NCBI RefSeq assembly: GCF_013377785.1
Contig: NZ_JABXWT010000001.1
Location: 797,533 to 861,532, forward strand
DNA length: 64,000 bases
DNA from: Ruegeria haliotis
GTDB lineage: Bacteria > Pseudomonadota > Alphaproteobacteria > Rhodobacterales > Rhodobacteraceae
Direction of reading: 5' to 3'
Position 1 is the stretch's first letter, and each line of letters opens with the position of its first letter. Of this stretch, positions 1 through 8,920 are shown piece after piece. The notes beneath the pieces were generated by a model. It did not search any database. It had not been told where the DNA came from and saw only the letters and a list, made by a program, of their open reading frames with translations. Position numbers and translations under genes: made by a program.

Positions 1-398
1 CGATGCTGATCCTGATCTGTATCCTTCTGGCCTATGCGGTGCTGGGCATGTTCATGGATGCCATCGGAATGCTGCTGCTGACATTGCCGGTGGTTTACCC
101 GGCGGTCATGGCCCTGAACGGAGGTGAGGCGGTGAGTGCCGCAGACAGTGCATTTGGCATGTCCGGCCCCATGTGCGCGATCTGGTTTGGCATTCTTGTG
201 GTTAAAATGGCCGAGTTCTGTCTGATAACGCCACCTATCGGTTTGAACTGTTTTGTCGTGGCAGGTGTGCGCCCAGACCTGAGTGTTCAGGACGTCTTCA
301 GAGGCGTGACGCCATTCTTTATCGCGGATGGCGTGACCATTGCTTTGCTTGTGGCCTTTCCCGGCATCGTTCTTTACCTGCCGTCTTTGGCCGGATAA
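1..398 (+). CDS. TRAP transporter large permease (DctM family), C-terminal part
   Basis: This is the last ~131 residues of the large membrane subunit of a tripartite ATP-independent periplasmic transporter. Such transporters use an ion gradient to import an organic acid or similar solute delivered by a periplasmic binding protein. The visible part has hydrophobic segments near residues 3-35, 60-80 and 105-128. It also shows the ITPPIGLN motif and the closing pattern PFF...FPGIVLYLP typical of the DctM C-terminus. The 5' end lies outside the window, and so probably do the small permease and binding-protein genes, so the substrate cannot be inferred. The gene is convergent with the ornithine cyclodeaminase gene, and a strong hairpin separates them. 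Confidence 0.9.
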   Translation, partial: MLILICILLAYAVLGMFMDAIGMLLLTLPVVYPAVMALNGGEAVSAADSAFGMSGPMCAIWFGILVVKMAEFCLITPPIGLNCFVVAGVRPDLSVQDVFRGVTPFFIADGVTIALLVAFPGIVLYLPSLAG

Positions 399-425
399 AA
401 AAATACCCCGGCAAATGCCGGGGTA
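397..425 (-). terminator. Rho-independent terminator of the arginase-ocd unit
   Basis: A perfect 10-bp stem (TACCCCGGCA at 404-413, TGCCGGGGTA at 416-425) with a 2-base loop is followed, on the minus strand, by a run of seven T. It lies just past the end of the ornithine cyclodeaminase gene. On the plus strand no T run follows, so it may stop the TRAP transcript less well. Confidence 0.85.
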
Positions 426-448
426 GGTTCATTGACACTGCGGGTTCT

Positions 449-1489
449 TCACTGTGCCCGCATAAGCATCCCATACAGGTCCCGTGGATCATCTGGGTCC
501 GCCAGCATGTCCAAAGGTTCATAGAAATCAGTGCCTCCAATGGCATTCTTGATGTATCTCAGGGCCGAAAAATCCTCGATGGCAAATCCCACGCTGTCGA
601 ACAGGGTTATCTGACGGTCATCCGTGCGGCCCTTGGCTTGTCCGGTCATCACGCGCCAAATTTCTGTTACAGGATGATCGGCCTCTAGCGCCTGAATTTC
701 ACCTTCGATCCGTGTTTGCTCCGGGTATTCAACGAATATCTCTGAGCGGAGTAGGATGTCGCGATGCAGTTCCGTTTTGCCGGGACAATCGCCACCAATT
801 GCGTTGATGTGGACGCCGGGGCCAACCATGTTGTCGGTCAGGATCGTGGCGTTTTTCTTGTCAGCGGTACAGGTGGTGATGATCTGGGCACCCTCGATCG
901 CATCTTCGGGTGTTTGGCATGCAACCACGGTCAACCCTCTTTCCTGAAGGTTTGCGGCGCATTTGGCGGTCGCATTGCGGTCAGTATCATACAGTCGAAC
1001 AGTATCGATCCCGCACATCGCCTTGAAAGCGAGGCATTGGAATTCAGACTGTGCGCCATTACCGATCATCGCCATGGTCGATGCGTTCTTGGGGGCCAGA
1101 TAGCTGCCGACCAGAGCCGAAGTTGCCGCTGTGCGAAGCGCTGTCAACATTGTCATTTCGGTCAACAGAGTGGGGTAGCCGGTGTAGACATCAGCCAAAA
1201 GGCCAAAGGCAGTGACCGTCTGTAGCCCTTCGGATGTGTTCTTTGGGTGGCCGTTCACATATTTGAACCCATAAGCCTCACCATCCGAGGTGGGCATCAA
1301 TTCGATGACGCCATGGGGCGAATGGGCCGGAATGCGTGGCGTTTTGTCGAAACTCTCCCAGCGTTTGAAGTCAGAATCGATCTGTTGGGCGATCTGAGTG
1401 ATCATCTGTTCAACACCGATATGGTGGACCAGTCGCATCATGTTATCGACGGATACAAAGGGCACCAGGGCCTTGTCTGATGGTTGCAT
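449..1489 (-). CDS. ocd: Ornithine cyclodeaminase
   Basis: A cytoplasmic enzyme of the ornithine cyclodeaminase/mu-crystallin family, which converts L-ornithine to L-proline and ammonia with bound NAD+. The 346 residues match the family length. The dinucleotide-binding motif GNGAQS is at residues 143-148. The substrate and catalytic segment GGDCPGKTEL is at 232-241, with the aspartate expected for catalysis at 234. The C-terminal DSVGFAIEDFSALRY stretch is also typical. AGGAGAGC precedes the ATG. The arginase gene lies 104 bases upstream on the same strand. Together the pair turns arginine into ornithine plus urea and then proline, giving a short nitrogen-scavenging route. A relative such as alanine dehydrogenase of this superfamily is unlikely given the arginase neighbour. 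Confidence 0.93.
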   Translation of the reverse strand: MQPSDKALVPFVSVDNMMRLVHHIGVEQMITQIAQQIDSDFKRWESFDKTPRIPAHSPHGVIELMPTSDGEAYGFKYVNGHPKNTSEGLQTVTAFGLLADVYTGYPTLLTEMTMLTALRTAATSALVGSYLAPKNASTMAMIGNGAQSEFQCLAFKAMCGIDTVRLYDTDRNATAKCAANLQERGLTVVACQTPEDAIEGAQIITTCTADKKNATILTDNMVGPGVHINAIGGDCPGKTELHRDILLRSEIFVEYPEQTRIEGEIQALEADHPVTEIWRVMTGQAKGRTDDRQITLFDSVGFAIEDFSALRYIKNAIGGTDFYEPLDMLADPDDPRDLYGMLMRAQ

Positions 1490-1593
1490 AATGCTCTCCT
1501 ATCGCCGGGCCAAGTGGGCGCCTGCATTCTTGCAGCGCACCGATCCTGCGGCGGTTTCAAGTGTCGGAACAGATTGCGCTTGCAGGGCGTACA

Positions 1594-2514
1594 TCAGAAG
1601 CTCCAGGTTGGGCGATCAAAGATGCGGCGTCCCAACAGGGATGCGGCGAGATCGACCATCAGTTTAGCGGTGCGCCCGCGCTCATCCAGAAATGGATTCA
1701 ATTCAACCAGATCCAGTGAGCAGACCAACCCGCTTTCATGCAGCAATTCCATCGCCAGATGCGCCTCGCGCTCTGTGGCGCCGCCGGGCACAGTGGTGCC
1801 AACCGCAGGCGCAATCGCGGGGTCGAGGAAATCCACATCCAACGAAACGTGCAAGATGCCGTTTTCGGCCCGAACGCGTTCTAGGAAGGCCAAAAGCGGG
1901 GCCTTGATGCCATGTTCGTCGATACTGCGCATGTCGGCCAGCATGGCGTGATCTTGTTCCAACACAGCGCGTTCGGCTGGATCAACGGAACGTAGCCCGA
2001 TCATGCCGACCCGGTTGGTTGGCACAACAGAGGGCAGGGGTGGGAAGGCATCAAACCCAGGCTGCCCGGTAAAGTATGCCACAGGTGTACCGTGCAGATT
2101 GCCGCTGTCTGTGCTGCTGGGTGTGTGAAAGTCGCTATGCGCGTCGAGCCAAAGTACGAACAGTGGTCGCTCAATCCGTTGGGCGTGTGCCGTCATTCCG
2201 GCAACCGTACCCATCGACAACGCATGATCGCCCCCCATGAAGATGGGAAGTCCATGCTTGGCGGCATTTTGCGCTGCCTCGCTGAGCGCGCGTGTCCATC
2301 CCACACATTCGGGCAGGGCAAACAAATGTGGGTCTTCAGACAGATCCACATCGTCAGGGCGAACATCCCCTGCGTCGGTTACTGTGTGACCAAGGTCGGT
2401 CAGGGCTTTTTGCAGGCCTGCGACACGGTACGCATCCGGGCCCATACGGCATCCCTGGCTGCGTTTGCCGGCATCCATGGGTGCGCCGACCAAAATGATG
2501 TCTTTGATATCCAT
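1594..2514 (-). CDS. rocF: Arginase
   Basis: A dinuclear-manganese ureohydrolase that splits L-arginine into L-ornithine and urea. The metal-binding motifs are all present: GGDHALSMG at residues 94-102, DAHSDFHTP at 124-132 and SLDVDFLDP at 224-232. The NLHGTP motif at 139-144 and the glycine-rich VPGG near 242 support arginase rather than agmatinase. Length (306) is normal for the family. The gene opens a unit with ornithine cyclodeaminase downstream and is divergent from an Lrp/AsnC-type regulator 86 bases away. That arrangement suggests induction by arginine or ornithine through the regulator. In other genomes the gene may be named arcA; the symbol used here is the commoner one for arginase. 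Confidence 0.95.
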   Translation of the reverse strand: MDIKDIILVGAPMDAGKRSQGCRMGPDAYRVAGLQKALTDLGHTVTDAGDVRPDDVDLSEDPHLFALPECVGWTRALSEAAQNAAKHGLPIFMGGDHALSMGTVAGMTAHAQRIERPLFVLWLDAHSDFHTPSSTDSGNLHGTPVAYFTGQPGFDAFPPLPSVVPTNRVGMIGLRSVDPAERAVLEQDHAMLADMRSIDEHGIKAPLLAFLERVRAENGILHVSLDVDFLDPAIAPAVGTTVPGGATEREAHLAMELLHESGLVCSLDLVELNPFLDERGRTAKLMVDLAASLLGRRIFDRPTWSF

Positions 2515-2600
2515 GTGTCCATTTAACCTGTCGATATGTCTTGCTGGAAGATGGCAAAATGTTCAAAATGAAACAATGAGTGACGAAATGGGAATACTTT

Positions 2601-3029
2601 ATGGACGATTTGGATAATCGCTTGCTGAGTGCCTTGCACCGTGACGCTCGGGCTTCGCTGTCAGAACTGGCCGAAATTCTGGGTGTAACACGCACAACGG
2701 TGCGCAGCAGGTTGCAGCGTCTTAAGCAATCGGGTGAGATTGTCGGGTTTACCGTACTGACCCGACGCGACGTGGCACAAAGTCCGGTACGTGGGTTGAT
2801 GATGCTGGAAATCGAAGGGCGCGGTACCGAAAGGACCATGGCCCGGATCGCGGCCATGCGGCAGGTTCGCGCAGTGCATTCGACAAATGGAAGCTGGGAT
2901 CTGATTGCCGAGATCGGCACGGAAACTCTGGCGGAACTGGATGAGGTTCTATTTCAGATCCGCCGGATGGAAGGGATCACTCGGTCCGAGACGAACTTGC
3001 TCCTCTCGACACGTAAGGGGCGTTATTGA
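2601..3029 (+). CDS. Lrp/AsnC family transcriptional regulator
   Basis: A 142-residue regulator with an N-terminal helix-turn-helix (about residues 1-55, opening MDDLDNRLLSALHRDAR) and a C-terminal RAM/AsnC ligand-binding domain (about 65-140). Members form octamers that sense amino acids. An in-frame GTG lies 21 bases upstream, but I chose the ATG at 2601 because Lrp proteins normally begin directly with the M-x-x-L-D pattern. It is divergent from the arginase-ocd unit, so the natural inference is that it controls that unit in response to arginine or ornithine. It could also act on mprF downstream, though nothing in the sequence shows this. Confidence 0.9.
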   Translation: MDDLDNRLLSALHRDARASLSELAEILGVTRTTVRSRLQRLKQSGEIVGFTVLTRRDVAQSPVRGLMMLEIEGRGTERTMARIAAMRQVRAVHSTNGSWDLIAEIGTETLAELDEVLFQIRRMEGITRSETNLLLSTRKGRY

Positions 3030-3172
3030 GATGATCTGCCCGGTCGTCCGTAGTGCTTTGAGTTCCAATGCAATTGTGCCAAAGTTTGCAGGCGGGCCGT
3101 GTCGGTGTGATCTGTCATTTGGCAAGCGCCTAAGAATAGCCGCCTAAAAGTACAAGAGCAGGGGCAATCATC

Positions 3173-5782
3173 ATGACCAAACAAGAGACCGGCAAGGAAC
3201 CCCGGGCTGTGCGTTGGGCTCAAAAGGCTACGACCTTGTTGGAAAAACCCTGGGTGCGGGTGGTGATTCCCGTTCTGATTACCTTCATTGCCTTGACGGT
3301 TTTGCATGAGCTGTCCTCGCACGTGAAGTGGTCGGATGTGCAGGCCGATATCTCGGCAACTTCGTGGAAGCTCATGTTCTTCGCACTCTGCTGGACCGTT
3401 GTAAGTTTTCTGTCGCTGTCTTTCTATGACGTCTTCGCAGTGCAGAGCGTGGCAGAAGGCAAAGTGCCTCTGCCCGTTGCCGGAATGGCAGGCGCAAGCG
3501 GATATGCGGTGTCGAATTGTCTGGGCTTCTCATACATCACGGGAACTGCGATCCGGTATCGGATATACGCGTCGCTAGGGTTGGATCTGGAACGTGTAGC
3601 AGGCGTGATCGCCACGTCATGGGTCGCGTTTTGGATGGGGTTCGTATTGATCCTCGGTCTGCTGCTGACTTTTCACCCGGACGGGGTGTCAAATGCGATT
3701 CCTATCAGTCAGACAACGGAAACCGTCATAGGGTTGTGCCTGTTGGCAGGATTGGTTGGTCTGTTTATCTGGTTGTCCAGTGGGGGACGCAGGCTGTCTT
3801 TCGCCGGGTTCGGATTCAATCTACCCGGTGGAAAACTGGCAAGCCTTTTGACACTGGCTGCGTTAGGCGACCTGTTTGGCGCGTCCATGACCCTGTACGT
3901 TCTGATGCCGGACGACTTAGGCGTCGGTTTCCCGTATTTCTTCACCATCTATATAGCGGCCATCGCCGTTGGCATTCTAAGCCATGCACCCGGTGGTATT
4001 GGTGTCTTCGAGGCCACGCTGATTGCCGGTCTCGGCGCATCGGGTCGCTCGGATGTCATTGCGGCCCTGCTTCTTTATCGGGTCGTCTACACGTTCTTGC
4101 CTTTTGCAATCGCCAGCCTGTCCATCGCAGTTGCCTCGGCCCTGACCCAACGCCACCGGATCGGAGGAGCGGCGACATGGGTCTATCGCGTAATTCGCCC
4201 GATTGTTCCAATGGTCGCAGCCGGTGTCGCAGCCGTAGCCGGTGTTATCCTGTTGGTTTCTGGCGCGTTGCCGTCTGACAGCCAGAGTTTGGGGGCTTTG
4301 CGTGAGTTTCTGCCCCTGTCCTTTGTCGAGGCCTCGCATCTTGCAGGCAGTGCTGTGGGTGTTCTGCTGCTCCTCGTGTCACGCGGGTTGTTCCGTAAAC
4401 TCTACCGCGCATGGATTGTTGCCATGCTGCTGATGGTGGTGGGTTTCGTTGCCTCAATCGCCAAGGGTCTGGATACGCACGAAGCGGTCGGCATGCTGGG
4501 CACGATCGCTATGCTGGCCATGTTCCGGGGGGCGTTTTACCGTGTCAGCGGGGCGTCGATCTTTCGGTTGAACATTCCTTGGCTTGTCAGCGTTATCGCT
4601 TTGTTGGCCGTGATCTTCTGGATCGGTCTGTTTGCGTATTCCCATGTCGAATACCAGAACGCGCTGTGGTGGGAGTTTGCGTGGAACGGCGATGCCTCGC
4701 GCTTTTTACGCTCCAGCCTTGTGGTGGCGGTGATCCTTGGCGTGGTTGCTGTGACCTCGCTGTTCGGACGGGAAATTCCGGTGCCGGTCCGTACTGACAT
4801 TCCTGAAGTCGTCGAACGTCTTGTAATGGAGAGTGAGGATACAGAGTCGCAGATTTCCCTGACCGGCGATAAGCAATTCCTGATCTCGCCGGATGAAACG
4901 GCGTTTATCGCCTATGCCGACACTGGAAACGCCATCATCTCAAAGGGTGAGCCGGTGGGTGATGAACAGGCCGGGCAGCAATTGATCTGGCAAATGCGCG
5001 AAATGGCGGATCGTGAAGGGAAGCTGTGCGCTTTCTACAGCGTCTCGACGAAATACCTGCCGACGTTTCTGGACCTTGGTCTGTCGATCCTAAAGATCGG
5101 TGAAGTCGCGCGCGTGCCGCTCGAGGAGTTCTCGCTGGATGGTAAATCCCGCAAAAGGTTCCGTCAGGCCAAAAACCGCGCCGAACGTGATGGCTATGTG
5201 TTCGAGATCATCCCAAAGGAAAACATCGCACCTGTTCTGCCGGAGCTGCGGCAGATTTCAGATGACTGGCTCGCGCGTAAAGCTGGTGAGGAAAAGGGGT
5301 TTGCCCTTGGTGGGTTTGACGACGACTATCTGTCTTATTTTGACCATGCCGTACTGCGAAACGGTGAGACAGGTCAGATCATGGCGTTCGCCAATCTGTT
5401 TCAAGGCGGCGATAAGTCCGAGCTGTCGCTTGACCTGATGCGTTATGAACCTGACAGCCCGAGCTTTGTCATGGATGCGCTGTTTGCTGAAATGATGGTT
5501 TGGGGATCCGAGCAGGGCTTTCATTGGTTCTCGCTGGGGGCGGCGCCGTTTTCAGGGATTGAGAACCGGCAGTTGGCGTCGTTGTGGAACAGGATTGGCG
5601 GGTTTGTCTATGAACATGGCGAGCAGTTCTATCACTTCGAAGGACTGCGCGCGTTCAAGCAGAAATTCGACCCGGAATGGAGCCCCAACTATCTGGCCAG
5701 CCCCGGCGGCTTTGCAGCGCCGCGCATTCTGTACGAGGTGAATATCCTGATTTCGGGCGGTCTGCGCGGACTGACGAAATAA
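3173..5782 (+). CDS. mprF: Phosphatidylglycerol lysyltransferase/flippase MprF
   Basis: A two-part membrane enzyme of 869 residues. The N-terminal ~540 residues are a long series of membrane segments of the lysylphosphatidylglycerol synthetase/UPF0104 type, which flips the lipid. The C-terminal ~330 residues are the soluble DUF2156 aminoacyltransferase fold, which moves lysine (or another amino acid) from charged tRNA to phosphatidylglycerol. Recognisable C-terminal features are KYLPTFLDLGLSILKIGE, RKRFRQAKNRAERDGY and FHWFSLGAAPFSG. Relatives (MprF, LpiA of rhizobia) lower the negative surface charge and give resistance to cationic peptides and acid. It stands alone on the plus strand behind the Lrp gene and ends 3 bases from the convergent outer membrane factor gene. 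The amino acid it transfers cannot be read from sequence. Confidence 0.93.
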   Translation: MTKQETGKEPRAVRWAQKATTLLEKPWVRVVIPVLITFIALTVLHELSSHVKWSDVQADISATSWKLMFFALCWTVVSFLSLSFYDVFAVQSVAEGKVPLPVAGMAGASGYAVSNCLGFSYITGTAIRYRIYASLGLDLERVAGVIATSWVAFWMGFVLILGLLLTFHPDGVSNAIPISQTTETVIGLCLLAGLVGLFIWLSSGGRRLSFAGFGFNLPGGKLASLLTLAALGDLFGASMTLYVLMPDDLGVGFPYFFTIYIAAIAVGILSHAPGGIGVFEATLIAGLGASGRSDVIAALLLYRVVYTFLPFAIASLSIAVASALTQRHRIGGAATWVYRVIRPIVPMVAAGVAAVAGVILLVSGALPSDSQSLGALREFLPLSFVEASHLAGSAVGVLLLLVSRGLFRKLYRAWIVAMLLMVVGFVASIAKGLDTHEAVGMLGTIAMLAMFRGAFYRVSGASIFRLNIPWLVSVIALLAVIFWIGLFAYSHVEYQNALWWEFAWNGDASRFLRSSLVVAVILGVVAVTSLFGREIPVPVRTDIPEVVERLVMESEDTESQISLTGDKQFLISPDETAFIAYADTGNAIISKGEPVGDEQAGQQLIWQMREMADREGKLCAFYSVSTKYLPTFLDLGLSILKIGEVARVPLEEFSLDGKSRKRFRQAKNRAERDGYVFEIIPKENIAPVLPELRQISDDWLARKAGEEKGFALGGFDDDYLSYFDHAVLRNGETGQIMAFANLFQGGDKSELSLDLMRYEPDSPSFVMDALFAEMMVWGSEQGFHWFSLGAAPFSGIENRQLASLWNRIGGFVYEHGEQFYHFEGLRAFKQKFDPEWSPNYLASPGGFAAPRILYEVNILISGGLRGLTK

Positions 5783-5785
5783 GCG

Positions 5786-7351
5786 TCAGTTCAAGCTGGC
5801 GCGCGTTGGCGCTTCTTGCAGCAGGTCACCCCAATCTGTGCGGTAAGCCATCTCGGCAAGAACGGTCTCGGGCAGGAATTCTTGATTCTGGCGGATCTGC
5901 CAGCCGCCACCGAGACCCTTGTAAACTGCCACCAGATTGCTGGAGACCTGCTGGCGCGCTTGGATCAGATTGGACTGTGATCGCAGCAGGGCGGTCTGCG
6001 TGTTCAATATCCGCGAGTAGCTGGCAATCCCATCGGTATACTGACTAACGGCAATTTCCGCCGCCTTGCGCGAAGCATCGACGCTTTTTTGATAGAACCC
6101 GACCTGCTTGCGGGCCTGCGCATATGCGACCATGGCGCTTTCGACCTCGGAATAGGCTGTCAGAACCGTATTCTGGTAATTCGCGATCAGCGCCTGATAG
6201 GCCGCGTCCTGTGCGCGGACGTTGTTCTTGATCCGACCATAGTTCAGAACGTTCCAGACCACGCCAGCGCTGGCCAGTCCTGTGGTGCTGTTGGAACTGA
6301 ACAGATCGCGCCCGCCAGACGCCTGCAAGCCGATGGCCCCCGACAGAACAAATTGTGGATAGAGGTCAGCGATAGCGATTCCGACCTCTGCAGATTGCGT
6401 TGCCGCCGCCAGTTCGGCAGCGCGTACATCCGGGCGGCGACGCAGCAGTTCAGCCGGAACGCCCACCGCGATGTTGGATCTGGACGATGGGATGCGGCCC
6501 GAATTGCCCAGCAGGCTGGTCATGCGGGACGGCGTCGTGCCCAGCAGAACGGCCAGCGCGTTCTTGGTTTGCTGCAAATCACTTTCCAGCTCGGGCACCA
6601 GCGCCTTGGTATTGTTCAGCAGCGCTGTAGATTCCTGCACATCCAGTTCGGTTGTGACGCCGTTGTCAAAGCGTAGCTGCGTCAGGTCCGCAGATTCCTG
6701 CTGTAGCTTGATGTTCTCACGCGCAACGGCCAGCGATTCCTGCAAGGCGCGGATATTGACATACAGGGCCGCCACATCCCCCGTCAAAGTCACCAGCGCG
6801 TCGTCATAGTTTGCCACTTGCAGCGCGAGGTTCGACCGTGCCGCCTGAACGCCGCGCCGCTGGGCACCCCAGACATCCAATTCCCATTGCGCGTCAAATC
6901 CAACCTGCGAGGTCGAAAACTCGGTATCCAAGGGGATGATCCGGTTGACGTCCGCGATAGGACCCAGATTATCGCTGATCTGACGCCGTTGCAGCGATCC
7001 ACCGATGGCCTGTGACTGCGGATAAAGCTCTCCGAATGCGATGCCCAGTTGTGCGCGCGCCTGAAGAACGCGCGCGCCTGCGACCTGCAGGGTGAGGTTC
7101 TGGGCGTAGGCCTCGGCAATCAGCTTGTTCAGCGTCGGGTCGTTGAAGGTTGTCCACCATTTCACCACCGGCGCGCTGCGCGAGGTCAGGCCACTGCTCT
7201 GGCTGGCGCTGGGGCTGTTTGTCTCGATCCACTGCTTGACCACCGGAGAGTTCGGGCGCACGAAATCCGGCCCCACCGGGGTGCATGCGGCCAATACTGC
7301 GGCACACAGGGCTGTTCCCATCAATCTGCGAATGGATGTGGCCCGTGTCAT
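5786..7351 (-). CDS. NodT-type outer membrane efflux lipoprotein
   Basis: An outer membrane channel of the TolC/OprM/NodT family, which forms trimers linking an inner membrane transporter and adaptor to the outside. The signal peptide ends in a lipobox (VLAAC followed by TPVGPDFVRP), so the mature protein should be lipid-anchored. Two repeated outer membrane efflux domains follow, with the hallmark RRPDVRAAELAAATQ in the middle of the protein. I chose the ATG at 7351 (GAGGA eight bases upstream) over a TTG 15 bases earlier. It follows the HlyD-type adaptor gene closely. It could also serve the AcrAB-type pump at 12434-16753, which has no outer membrane factor of its own. Confidence 0.92.
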   Translation of the reverse strand: MTRATSIRRLMGTALCAAVLAACTPVGPDFVRPNSPVVKQWIETNSPSASQSSGLTSRSAPVVKWWTTFNDPTLNKLIAEAYAQNLTLQVAGARVLQARAQLGIAFGELYPQSQAIGGSLQRRQISDNLGPIADVNRIIPLDTEFSTSQVGFDAQWELDVWGAQRRGVQAARSNLALQVANYDDALVTLTGDVAALYVNIRALQESLAVARENIKLQQESADLTQLRFDNGVTTELDVQESTALLNNTKALVPELESDLQQTKNALAVLLGTTPSRMTSLLGNSGRIPSSRSNIAVGVPAELLRRRPDVRAAELAAATQSAEVGIAIADLYPQFVLSGAIGLQASGGRDLFSSNSTTGLASAGVVWNVLNYGRIKNNVRAQDAAYQALIANYQNTVLTAYSEVESAMVAYAQARKQVGFYQKSVDASRKAAEIAVSQYTDGIASYSRILNTQTALLRSQSNLIQARQQVSSNLVAVYKGLGGGWQIRQNQEFLPETVLAEMAYRTDWGDLLQEAPTRASLN

Positions 7352-7362
7352 GATGTGCGTCC

Positions 7363-8508
7363 TCAAATGTCCAGCGGTCGGATGAAGTTGGCGAAAGAGT
7401 ACAGGCGGATATTGATGCGCCGCAGGAACTCAAAGCTTTTGCCCTGACCGGTGTAGATGGCCACAGCGGCGTGGCCGCCAGCGGGAAAGGTGTGCCCCTC
7501 GGGCAGGTCCACTGTTATCTGGACCGCGATCCGACCCGGCAGCTTTGGCAGCTCAAACCCGGGCAAGCGGCCTGAAGGCAGGTACTGGCCCTGGCGAGTG
7601 GCCCACCAGATCGCCTCGACCTTGCCGGGCAGGATTTCTCCGGGGTAGAGATCCAACGCAACTTCGACGTCCTGGCCGGTTTCGACAAATTTCAGGTTTT
7701 GCTGTCGAAAAGTTGCCAGAATATAGGGGCTGTCTTCGGTTACAAAGCTGGCGATTGCGCCCAACCGGAGGTCACCGACAACCAGCCCGGGGCGGGCTTG
7801 CTGCGAAACAATCATGCCGTTCTCCGGCGCGTAGATTGTCGTATTTTCCAGAAAATATTCTGCCTTGGACAATTGCGACTGTGCCTGCAGAATGCCGGTG
7901 TTCACGCCGTCGATCTGCGAGGACACAGCCAACTGCGCCTTCTGCAGATTTGCTTCGGCCTCCTTCACAGCGGCCTGATCTTCGGTGACCTGTTCATTCC
8001 ATCGGTCCAATTCGTCCTGACGTGCGCCACCTGCCGGAACGAGGTTTTCGTAACGCGCCTTCTGCGTCAGCGCATAGGCCAACTGAGCATTGGCGCGCTC
8101 GACCGCTTCGGTCGCGGCAATGACGTCCTGTTCAAGAATCTTGGCGTTTTGTTCTGCCGCAACCAACTGTGCCTTGGCGTTGTCGACGGCCAGCGAAAAG
8201 ACCGTATCATCAAAACGATAGAGCGGATCGCCTTTGGTGACTTGGGTGTTGGGTTCGACCAGTACCTCGGTCAGGATGGTGGGTTGTGTCAGTCTTGGTA
8301 CAATCTGAATGGTCGACCGGACCACATGGCTGTCGATTGAGAATGGTTGAAAGAACCGCAAAGCGACAAGAAAGATCAGCAGCAAATGCGCTCCGACCCA
8401 GAACGAGACAATGCCCCAGGTGATGTTGAACTTCAGCCATTGCGCCTTGAAGAAAATAAACCAGACGAAAATGATGTAGAAAAGCGTGATGCCAAGAGCG
8501 ACGAACAT
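7363..8508 (-). CDS. HlyD-family membrane fusion protein (YiaV/YibH-like)
   Basis: A 381-residue periplasmic adaptor anchored in the inner membrane by two N-terminal hydrophobic segments (about residues 2-22 and 29-52), unlike the single anchor of ordinary adaptors. A biotinyl-lipoyl-like hairpin, a long coiled coil (about 130-240) and a beta-barrel follow. Two-helix N-termini of this kind are seen in E. coli YiaV/YibH, which also neighbour a DUF3302 protein, as here. The adaptor would join the NodT-like channel encoded directly downstream to an inner membrane partner. No energised pump gene is present in the cluster, so the substrate and engine are unknown. Confidence 0.9.
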   Translation of the reverse strand: MFVALGITLFYIIFVWFIFFKAQWLKFNITWGIVSFWVGAHLLLIFLVALRFFQPFSIDSHVVRSTIQIVPRLTQPTILTEVLVEPNTQVTKGDPLYRFDDTVFSLAVDNAKAQLVAAEQNAKILEQDVIAATEAVERANAQLAYALTQKARYENLVPAGGARQDELDRWNEQVTEDQAAVKEAEANLQKAQLAVSSQIDGVNTGILQAQSQLSKAEYFLENTTIYAPENGMIVSQQARPGLVVGDLRLGAIASFVTEDSPYILATFRQQNLKFVETGQDVEVALDLYPGEILPGKVEAIWWATRQGQYLPSGRLPGFELPKLPGRIAVQITVDLPEGHTFPAGGHAAVAIYTGQGKSFEFLRRINIRLYSFANFIRPLDI

Positions 8509-8529
8509 AGTGTTTTGATTCCTTTGGCC

Positions 8530-8886
8530 TTAGCTTTTCTGCGTCTCGTCAGACGCGGCCTGATATTCTTCTTTCACGGTGCCACCCAGACGTTCGATAT
8601 CCTTGCGGATGGCATCTTTCTCTTCGTCTGGGCCCCGGCGAATGTCGACCGTCACGCCGTCATGAAACGCCCACATAAAAGCATGCACCCAGGGCACGAC
8701 AGCTAGAAAGCCCATCCACCCCATGATTTTAACCGCTTCGGCATGAGGATGGTTGCGTTTGATCGCAATCCGTCCCGGCAGGCCCATGATGAACAGAAAT
8801 AGCCCCATGACGGCGGCCAGCAGCAATATCAACGCAACGAAAGTCAGATAGTCGTAGTAGCCCAGTGGCTGGCCTAAAAGCCCCAT
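8530..8886 (-). CDS. DUF3302 membrane protein (YiaW-like)
   Basis: A 118-residue inner membrane protein with a hydrophobic segment near residues 15-34 and another near 50-68, followed by a charged tail. Its pattern GYYDYLTFVALILLLAAVMG...MGLPGRIAIKRNHPHA is that of the DUF3302 family, normally encoded next to a YiaV-type HlyD protein. I placed the start at 8886 because AAAGGAGG lies seven bases upstream, although the frame stays open for 20 further codons. It lies 21 bases before the adaptor gene and is very likely co-transcribed. Its biochemical role is unknown; it may be an accessory membrane subunit of the adaptor. Confidence 0.85.
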   Translation of the reverse strand: MGLLGQPLGYYDYLTFVALILLLAAVMGLFLFIMGLPGRIAIKRNHPHAEAVKIMGWMGFLAVVPWVHAFMWAFHDGVTVDIRRGPDEEKDAIRKDIERLGGTVKEEYQAASDETQKS

Positions 8887-8920
8887 GCTCGTGCCTCCTT
8901 TCGGGAAGGTTGTCCCATCC

